From Deltaproteobacteria bacterium (GTDB taxonomy: Bacteria > Desulfobacterota > Desulfomonilia > UBA1062), in contig JAGVNP010000197.1 of NCBI GenBank assembly GCA_020053185.1, forward strand, positions 1 to 6,818: DNA of 6,818 bases. Reading direction: 5' to 3'. Positions within the stretch are counted from its first letter, which is position 1. Each line of letters starts with the position of its first letter. Made by a program: the position numbers and the translations under genes. Below the pieces are notes generated by a model that searched no databases, was not told the DNA's origin, and saw nothing but the letters and a program-made list of their open reading frames with translations. Below are positions 1 through 5,307 of the stretch, one piece after another.

Positions 1-5
1 CAGGA

Positions 6-3000
6 TTGGAAGATCTATATAGCTATTTTGAAAAACCCAAGGATCCTTCCAGTTATATAGCCGTAAGAGTCGGTTTGGCATCCCCGGAGAAGATACGGGC
101 ATGGTCTTGCGGCGAGGTAAAAAAACCTGAGACTATCAACTACAGGACATTCAAACCTGAGCGGGACGGACTGTTCTGCGCAAAGATATTTGGTCCTGTA
201 AAGAGTTACGAGTGTCTCTGCGGCAAGTACAAGAGGATGAAACACCGAGGGGTAATATGCGAGAAATGCGGTGTTGAAGTTATTGACTCAAAGGTAAGGC
301 GAGAGAGACTGGGACATATAGAGCTTGCAACACCTGTTGCGCATATATGGTTTTTAAAGAGCCTTCCAAGCAGGATCGGCGGGATTTTGGGGCTTACCCT
401 TAAAGAGGTGGAGAGAGTACTCTACTACGAGAGCTATATCGTTATAGACCCGAAGAACGCTCCGCTGCGCAAGACAGAGATCCTTACTGAAGATAAGTAC
501 CGGGCAGCTTTGGAAAAGTATGGGTTTGGAAGCTTTGTGGCCAAGATGGGTGCTGAGGCGGTAAATGATCTCATCGAGGATATCAATATTATCGAGCTTT
601 CGGACAAACTAAAGGAAGAAATCAAGGAAACCAAGAGCGAGGCAAAGAAAAAGAAGCTTTCAAAGCGCCTCAGAATGGTGAATGCCTTTAGAGGCATAGA
701 CCCCAATGATCTTATAAAGTTTGTTGAGAACAGATTTCATCTGGAAAAGGATGAGCAGTTCAGGCGGGCCCTTGGGGAAATTTTAACCGAATGCAGACGG
801 TTTGTAAAACAGTGGAATGAGACCGTTACATTTGAAGAGAGGAAAAAAATCGTTCCAAGCGTCAACAACGCAATAGAGCGGTTGCTCTCATCCAAGCGTC
901 TTTCTCATGATGAAATCGATTATTTAAAACAGTGGCAGGATCCGTCCTGGATGATTTTGAAAGTGGTACCGGTTCTTCCTCCTGATCTGCGGCCTCTTGT
1001 TCCGCTGGACGGCGGGAGATTCGCAACCTCTGACCTGAATGATCTCTACAGGAGGGTAATAAACAGAAATAACAGGCTAAAACGCCTGATGGAGCTAAGC
1101 GCACCTGAGATCATTTTAAGGAATGAGAAGAGGATGCTGCAGGAAGCAGTCGATGTGCTCTTTGACAATGGCAGACGTGGAAGGGTGATTACTGGCGCAA
1201 ATCGCAGACCACTCAAATCCTTGTCTGATATGCTCAAAGGCAAGCAGGGCCGTTTCAGGCAGAATCTCCTTGGAAAAAGAGTTGATTATTCAGGCCGGTC
1301 CGTAATTACTGCCGGTCCGGAATTGCGTCTTCATCAGTGCGGCTTGCCGAAGAAAATGGCAATCGAGCTGTTCAAGCCGTTTATATATCATAAGCTTGAG
1401 CAGAAAGAATATGTAAGTACAATAAAAAGCGCAAAAAGGATGGTGGAAAAGGAAGAGCCGGAAGTATGGGAATCCCTTGCAGAGATTGTCAGGGAGTATC
1501 CAGTGCTTTTAAACCGTGCTCCAACTCTGCACAGACTTGGAATTCAGGCATTTGAGCCTATATTGATCGAGAACAAAGCCATTCAGTTGCATCCGCTGGT
1601 ATGTCCTGCATTTAACGCGGACTTTGACGGTGACCAGATGGCAGTGCATGTGCCTCTAAGTGTTGAAGCACAGGTAGAGGCTCGCGTACTTATGATGTCT
1701 ACGAACAATATCCTTTCGCCCGCCAATGGCAAGCCGGTCATTGTACCAACCCAGGATATTGTACTAGGGGTATATTACCTCACGAGAGAAAAGCCGTTTG
1801 TCAAAGGTGAAGGCATGATCTTCTCAGGACATGACGAGGTGCGCTCAGCGCTCGATGCAGGGGTGGTATCGATCCATGCAAGGGTTAAGGTAAGAATAGA
1901 CGGCAAATTGGTTGATACAACAGTTGGCCGGGTGATTTTCAGTGAGATCGTACCAAAAGAGATTCCATTTGATGTGATCAATAAGCCGATGACAAAAAAG
2001 GCGCTCGCTGATCTGGTTGATCTAAGCTTCAAGGTTGCCGGGGACAAGGATACCGTACTCTTGGCAGACAGGATTAAAGATCTTGGATATACCTATGCCA
2101 CCTCATCTGGAATATCGATCAGCATAGAAGATATGATAATCCCAAAGACCAAGGGAAAGATCATTGCTGAAGCAAAGAAGGAAGTTGGTAAGATCATTAC
2201 CCAATACAGAGAGGGTCTTATCACTGATGGTGAGCGATACAACAAAATTGTAGACATCTGGACTAAGGTTACGGACAACATCGCAGCCGATATGATGGAT
2301 GCAATAAAGACTGATGTAATTACTGGGCCAAAGGGTAAGAAAGAGGAGTGTCTTTCTTTTAACCCGATATTTATGATGGCAGACTCTGGAGCAAGGGGTT
2401 CTGCCCAGCAGATGAGGCAGCTTGCGGGTATCCGCGGATTGATGGCAAAACCTTCGGGGGAAATCATCGAAACCCCGATCGAGTCCAACTTCAGAGAAGG
2501 CCTGGATGTATTAGAATACTTCATCTCAACCCACGGCGCGAGAAAAGGTCTTGCTGATACTGCGTTGAAAACCGCAAATTCCGGATACCTTACAAGGCGT
2601 CTTGTTGATGTTTCCCATGATGTGGTGATCAATGAAGAAGACTGCGGGGTCATGGATGGGATTGAGATAGAACCCCTTATTGAAGGTGGTGAGATCATCC
2701 AGACTGTAGGAGATAGGGTGCTCGGAAGAGTTACCATTGATGATATAAGGGATCCATTCACTGGTGAGCTTATTGTGCCTGCGAATGCCATGATTACTGA
2801 AGACCATGTGGACAAGATTAATGATGCAGGTATTGATAGAGTAATAATACGCTCTGTGCTTACCTGTAGATCTAAGCATGGTGTGTGCGCCAAGTGCTAT
2901 GCAAAGGATCTGGCACGAGGCAGAATGGTAAATATTGGAGAAGCAGTAGGAATCATTGCTGCCCAGTCAATCGGAGAACCAGGAACTCAGCTTACAATGA

Positions 3001-4331
3001 GAACCTTCCATGTGGGCGGAACTGCAACGGTTATCGGGCAGTCCAGTATCCATTTTAACCACTCAGGAAAAGTCCGATATAAAGGACTTAAAGTTATCAA
3101 GGGAAGGAATGAGATTATTGCTATGAATCGTAACGGTATGGTGTCCCTTGAAGATGAGAAAGGTAGAGAGAGGGAGACTTACCATATAGTTTACGGGGCT
3201 AAGATTAAAGTTGAAAATGGGGCCAAGGTTGAGCCAGGAACATTGCTTGCCGAATGGGACCCATATTCAAATCCTATTCTTACCGATGCTGAGGGTAGTG
3301 TGCGGTTTGCTGATATGATTGAGGATTCCACTATCCAGGAACACTTTGATGAGGTGACAGGTTTGAGCCGCAGTGTAGTTATTGAGCCTAAAGACCCGGA
3401 ATTGAGACCCAGGATGGTAATCATGGACAATGCCGGCAAGGTTGCCAAGATTCCCGGAACCAAGAACCAGGCCAGATACAATATTCCTATTGGAGCGCAT
3501 ATTTTTGTGAAGGATGGAGAAAATGTCTATCCTGGCGATGTATTGGCAAAGATTCCGAGAGAGACCACAAAAACTAAAGACATCACAGGCGGATTGCCAA
3601 GAGTTGTAGAGCTCTTTGAAGCCAGAATACCCAAAGAGTGTGCGCTGGTGACCGAGATCGATGGAGAAGTCTCTTTTGGTAAAGACACAAAGGGAAAGCG
3701 GAAAATCATTGTTACGCCTGAACTTGGCGAGCCCAAAGAATACATGATCCAGAAGACAAAGCACATATCTGTGCATGAGGGTGATTACATTCGTGCAGGC
3801 GAGCCTCTTATGGATGGACCGGTAGACCCTCATGATATCCTGAGTATTAGAGGAGAAAAAGATCTCGCAAAATACATGGTAAACGAGGTCCAGGAGGTAT
3901 ACAGACTCCAGGGCGTAAGGATCAATGATAAACATATTGAAGTTATTGTGAGACAGATGCTTAAGCGTGTCAGGGTAAAGGATTCTGGAGATACAGGCTT
4001 TGTAGAAGGTGAGTTTGTAGAAAAGCATATATTCAATGAGGAAAACGAGCGTGTGGTAAACGCGGGCGGACGTCCTGCGATTGCTGTGCCGCACCTGCTT
4101 GGTATTACAAAGGCAAGCCTCAATACAGAGAGCTTTATTTCCGCAGCATCATTCCAGGAAACTACTAAGGTTCTCACTGAAGCAAGTATTGAGGGAAAGA
4201 TAGATCATTTAAAGGGGTTAAAAGAGAATGTTATCATGGGAAGACTAGTCCCGGCAGGCACCGGATTGCCTATCTACAGGAAAATAGGTTTTACTGTAGA
4301 AGAAACTGTGAAAGGGGATGAAATTCTTTAG
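6..4331 (+). CDS. rpoC: DNA-directed RNA polymerase subunit beta' (RpoC)
   Basis: This is the catalytic large subunit of RNA polymerase; with beta, two alphas and omega it forms the core enzyme. The translation is 1441 aa (E. coli about 1407). The N-terminal zinc-binding domain has Cys70, Cys72, Cys85 and Cys88, the same numbers as in E. coli. The lid and clamp helices follow (about 328-400). The magnesium-binding NADFDGDQM is at 537-545 (Asp539, 541, 543). The bridge helix is near 836-870. The second zinc site is Cys880, Cys954, Cys961 and Cys964. The trigger loop has Met998, Arg999 and His1002 and is split by an SI3-type insertion (about 1009-1187). The C-terminal block containing ITKASLNTESFISAASFQET is intact, with a short tail. 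The start is TTG at 6: MEDL aligns with the E. coli MKDL start. The frame is open back to base 1, so a slightly earlier start cannot be excluded. The oddity is an extra segment at about 229-312, listed separately. rpoB is expected immediately upstream, outside the window. Confidence 0.98.
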   Translation: MEDLYSYFEKPKDPSSYIAVRVGLASPEKIRAWSCGEVKKPETINYRTFKPERDGLFCAKIFGPVKSYECLCGKYKRMKHRGVICEKCGVEVIDSKVRRERLGHIELATPVAHIWFLKSLPSRIGGILGLTLKEVERVLYYESYIVIDPKNAPLRKTEILTEDKYRAALEKYGFGSFVAKMGAEAVNDLIEDINIIELSDKLKEEIKETKSEAKKKKLSKRLRMVNAFRGIDPNDLIKFVENRFHLEKDEQFRRALGEILTECRRFVKQWNETVTFEERKKIVPSVNNAIERLLSSKRLSHDEIDYLKQWQDPSWMILKVVPVLPPDLRPLVPLDGGRFATSDLNDLYRRVINRNNRLKRLMELSAPEIILRNEKRMLQEAVDVLFDNGRRGRVITGANRRPLKSLSDMLKGKQGRFRQNLLGKRVDYSGRSVITAGPELRLHQCGLPKKMAIELFKPFIYHKLEQKEYVSTIKSAKRMVEKEEPEVWESLAEIVREYPVLLNRAPTLHRLGIQAFEPILIENKAIQLHPLVCPAFNADFDGDQMAVHVPLSVEAQVEARVLMMSTNNILSPANGKPVIVPTQDIVLGVYYLTREKPFVKGEGMIFSGHDEVRSALDAGVVSIHARVKVRIDGKLVDTTVGRVIFSEIVPKEIPFDVINKPMTKKALADLVDLSFKVAGDKDTVLLADRIKDLGYTYATSSGISISIEDMIIPKTKGKIIAEAKKEVGKIITQYREGLITDGERYNKIVDIWTKVTDNIAADMMDAIKTDVITGPKGKKEECLSFNPIFMMADSGARGSAQQMRQLAGIRGLMAKPSGEIIETPIESNFREGLDVLEYFISTHGARKGLADTALKTANSGYLTRRLVDVSHDVVINEEDCGVMDGIEIEPLIEGGEIIQTVGDRVLGRVTIDDIRDPFTGELIVPANAMITEDHVDKINDAGIDRVIIRSVLTCRSKHGVCAKCYAKDLARGRMVNIGEAVGIIAAQSIGEPGTQLTMRTFHVGGTATVIGQSSIHFNHSGKVRYKGLKVIKGRNEIIAMNRNGMVSLEDEKGRERETYHIVYGAKIKVENGAKVEPGTLLAEWDPYSNPILTDAEGSVRFADMIEDSTIQEHFDEVTGLSRSVVIEPKDPELRPRMVIMDNAGKVAKIPGTKNQARYNIPIGAHIFVKDGENVYPGDVLAKIPRETTKTKDITGGLPRVVELFEARIPKECALVTEIDGEVSFGKDTKGKRKIIVTPELGEPKEYMIQKTKHISVHEGDYIRAGEPLMDGPVDPHDILSIRGEKDLAKYMVNEVQEVYRLQGVRINDKHIEVIVRQMLKRVRVKDSGDTGFVEGEFVEKHIFNEENERVVNAGGRPAIAVPHLLGITKASLNTESFISAASFQETTKVLTEASIEGKIDHLKGLKENVIMGRLVPAGTGLPIYRKIGFTVEETVKGDEIL
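690..941 (+). other. About 78-residue insertion in beta' upstream of the lid
   Basis: Residues 229-312 of RpoC have no counterpart in my recollection of E. coli, Geobacter-type or Chlamydia beta'. In E. coli the conserved Phe ending KRIKLLEAF and the Trp of EWMIL are 9 residues apart; here Phe228 and Trp315 are 87 apart. Numbering offsets agree: about +1 before this segment and +79 at NADFDGDQM. The segment is rich in Glu, Lys, Arg, Leu and Ile with few Gly or Pro, which suggests a helical bundle. It stays in frame and joins conserved sequence on both sides, so it is a domain insertion and not a frameshift or intein. It precedes the lid motif PPDLRPLVPLDGGRF, so it should sit on the surface of the clamp. 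Its function is unknown. Confidence 0.8.
3030..3566 (+). other. SI3-type insertion in the beta' trigger loop
   Basis: About 180 residues (roughly 1009-1187) separate the two halves of the trigger loop, between TMRTFHVGG and KTKDITGGLPR. The size (E. coli SI3 is about 188 aa) and content match the two sandwich-barrel hybrid motif repeats of SI3. Recognisable pieces include VRYKGLKV, EWDPYSNPILTDAEG, VRFADMIEDSTI and the second-repeat stretch VYPGDVLAKIPRE. In E. coli this module affects pausing and trigger-loop folding. Its presence argues for a Gram-negative-type lineage. The boundaries are estimates from recalled homologues. Confidence 0.8.
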
Positions 4332-4339
4332 AAAAACCC

Positions 4340-4368
4340 TTGACAGAAGTGACGTACGTTGCTAGATA
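4340..4368 (+). promoter_or_regulatory. Candidate sigma70-type promoter for the str operon
   Basis: A perfect -35 box TTGACA lies at 4340-4345, beginning 9 nt after the rpoC stop codon. After exactly 17 nt comes TAGATA at 4363-4368, which matches TATAAT at 3 of 6 positions. TG at 4360-4361 with one base before the hexamer is an extended -10 signature, which could compensate for the weak box. An alternative -10, GATAAC at 4365-4370, matches 4 of 6 but has a 19-nt spacer. Transcription would start near 4375 and give a leader of about 70 nt before rpsL. No strong terminator precedes it, so it would add to read-through from rpoBC. This is prediction only. Confidence 0.5.
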
Positions 4369-4429
4369 ACGGCTCTTTCCTTGATAGTAGTGCGTGCGTA
4401 GAAGATAGGAAAAATAAACGATTTTTTAT

Positions 4430-4434
4430 AAGGA
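4430..4434 (+). promoter_or_regulatory. rpsL ribosome binding site
   Basis: AAGGA lies 10 nt upstream of the rpsL ATG (4445) and follows an A/T-rich stretch that should be poorly structured. It supports the chosen start, which also gives the family-typical MPTLNQL N-terminus. Confidence 0.75.
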
Positions 4435-4444
4435 CAGCAGATAT

Positions 4445-4816
4445 ATGCCGACATTGAATCAGTTGATTAGGAAGGGAAGACAGGAGATTAAGAAGAAGAG
4501 CAAAACACCGGCTCTTCAGGAATCACCTCAAAAGAGAGGGGTATGTGTACGTGTGTACACTACCACGCCAAAGAAGCCTAATTCAGCTTTGAGAAAGGTT
4601 GCAAGGGTAAGGCTTTCCAATGGATATGAGGTGACATCATACATACCTGGTGAAGGTCATAATCTCCAGGAGCACTCCGTGGTAATGATCCGTGGAGGCC
4701 GTGTGAAGGACTTGCCTGGAGTAAGATATCATATAATCCGCGGTATTATGGATGCTGCTGGTGTTGCGGATCGCCGTCAGGGCAGATCTAAATACGGCGC
4801 AAAGAGACCAAAGTAG
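4445..4816 (+). CDS. rpsL: 30S ribosomal protein S12
   Basis: S12 sits at the decoding centre of the 30S subunit, contacts the codon-anticodon helix in the A site and helps set decoding accuracy. The 123-aa product is full length (family about 124) and basic. It starts MPTLNQLIRKG and ends with SKYGAKRPK. Conserved blocks are QKRGVCVRVYTTTPKKPNSA (29-48), SYIPGEGHNLQEH (65-77) and GGRVKDLPGVRYH (84-96). Lys43, Lys88 and Pro91, where substitutions give streptomycin resistance or dependence in other bacteria, carry the wild-type residues, so nothing points to ribosomal streptomycin resistance. Asp89 is the position that is methylthiolated in many bacteria. It is the first gene of the str cluster, 113 nt after rpoC and 12 nt before rpsG. 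Start and stop are unambiguous. Confidence 0.98.
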   Translation: MPTLNQLIRKGRQEIKKKSKTPALQESPQKRGVCVRVYTTTPKKPNSALRKVARVRLSNGYEVTSYIPGEGHNLQEHSVVMIRGGRVKDLPGVRYHIIRGIMDAAGVADRRQGRSKYGAKRPK

Positions 4817-4819
4817 GAG
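4815..4819 (+). promoter_or_regulatory. rpsG ribosome binding site overlapping the rpsL stop
   Basis: AGGAG begins inside the TAG stop codon of rpsL (4814-4816), and 9 nt separate it from the rpsG ATG at 4829. A ribosome terminating on rpsL covers this site, so reinitiation and translational coupling from S12 to S7 are likely. Confidence 0.75.
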
Positions 4820-4828
4820 TAAAGAAAA

Positions 4829-5302
4829 ATGCCAAGGAAAAATAGAGGCAGTCTAAAGCGGGACATAGCGTCAGATCCGAAATACAAAAATAAAGAGATC
4901 AGCAAGTTTATTAATTCTCTCATGGAGAGAGGAAAGAAATCTGTAGCAGAAAAGATTTTCTATCAGGCTATAGAAATTGTGGGTTCAAAAACCGGCGAAG
5001 AACCTATGCAGTCTTTTTTTAAGGCATATGAGAACGTGAAGCCTTTGATCGAGGTTCGGCCGAGACGTGTAGGCGGCGCCACATATCAGATTCCAACCGA
5101 AGTGCGGCCTGACAGGAAAGACATTCTGGCCAGGAGATGGATTATCAATGCAGCAAGAACCAGGGGCGAAAAAACAATGAGCGAGAGATTGGCTCTCGAA
5201 CTTCTGGATGCATATAACAATAGAGGTACAGCAATAAAGAAGAGAGAAGACACGCATAAAATGGCAGATGCAAACAAGGCTTTTGCTCATTATAGGTGGT
5301 AA
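4829..5302 (+). CDS. rpsG: 30S ribosomal protein S7
   Basis: S7 is a primary 16S rRNA-binding protein that nucleates assembly of the 30S head and lies near the E site. The product is 157 aa, matching the usual length of about 156. Family blocks visible are DPKYKNK (16-22), FINSLMERGKKSVAEKI (27-43), the RNA-binding beta-hairpin VRPRRVGGATYQIPTEVRP (76-94), RRWIINAARTRGEKTM (102-117), and the C-terminus KKREDTHKMADANKAFAHYRW from 137 to 157. The N-terminus (MPRKNRGSLKRDIAS) differs from the common MPRRR form but keeps its basic character. In E. coli S7 also represses its own operon by binding the rpsL-rpsG junction; here that junction is too short for the same element. The gene lies 12 nt after rpsL and 5 nt before fusA. 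Confidence 0.98.
   Translation: MPRKNRGSLKRDIASDPKYKNKEISKFINSLMERGKKSVAEKIFYQAIEIVGSKTGEEPMQSFFKAYENVKPLIEVRPRRVGGATYQIPTEVRPDRKDILARRWIINAARTRGEKTMSERLALELLDAYNNRGTAIKKREDTHKMADANKAFAHYRW
5294..5300 (+). promoter_or_regulatory. fusA ribosome binding site inside the end of rpsG
   Basis: AGGTGGT differs from the ideal AGGAGGT at one base. It overlaps the codons for the last Arg and Trp of S7 plus the first base of its stop. The spacing to the TTG at 5308 is 7 to 8 nt, which is near optimal. This placement decides the fusA start and implies that fusA initiation is coupled to the end of rpsG translation. Confidence 0.7.
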
Positions 5303-5307
5303 AGAAA

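Larger units (their letters stand above)
4332..4444 (+). promoter_or_regulatory. rpoC-rpsL spacer and rpsL leader
   Basis: This 113-nt gap is the only sizeable non-coding stretch in the window and contains no reading frame of note. From left to right it holds the candidate promoter (4340-4368), an 8-bp palindrome ACGTACGT inside the promoter spacer (4352-4359), and a possible 6-bp stem TTTCCT/AGGAAA (4376-4381 with 4407-4412). A run of six T (4422-4427) and the rpsL ribosome binding site (4430-4434) complete it. The same pyrimidine stretch could instead pair with the ribosome binding site (see findings). There is no convincing intrinsic terminator for rpoC and no L7Ae-family gene. Confidence 0.6.

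Noticed and set aside
690..941. Intein or intron interrupting rpoC
   Set aside because: The segment lacks splice-junction residues of inteins (Cys or Ser at the start, His-Asn at the end), is too short for a normal intein, is not in a catalytic motif, and stays in frame as helix-rich protein.
1294..1324. Near-direct repeat GCCGGTCCGTAATT / GCCGGTCCGGAATT
   Set aside because: The copies are 17 nt apart, so they are read in different frames, and both encode strictly conserved beta' residues (GRSVI and AGPEL). A chance effect of coding is the best explanation.
2093..2893. Long open frame on the minus strand (266 codons), antisense to rpoC
   Set aside because: It lies wholly inside the conserved beta' coding sequence, has no recognisable family features, and looks like a shadow of the codon bias of rpoC. 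The minus-strand frame at 3267-4094 (275 codons) is rejected for the same reason.
4410..4427. Intrinsic terminator after rpoC (AAAAAT, 5-nt loop, ATTTTT, then T)
   Set aside because: The possible stem is only six A-T pairs without G-C content, so it would not be a stable terminator hairpin, and the T run sits next to the rpsL ribosome binding site.
4445..4816. Streptomycin-resistance allele of rpsL
   Set aside because: Lys43, Lys88 and Pro91 are all the wild-type residues.
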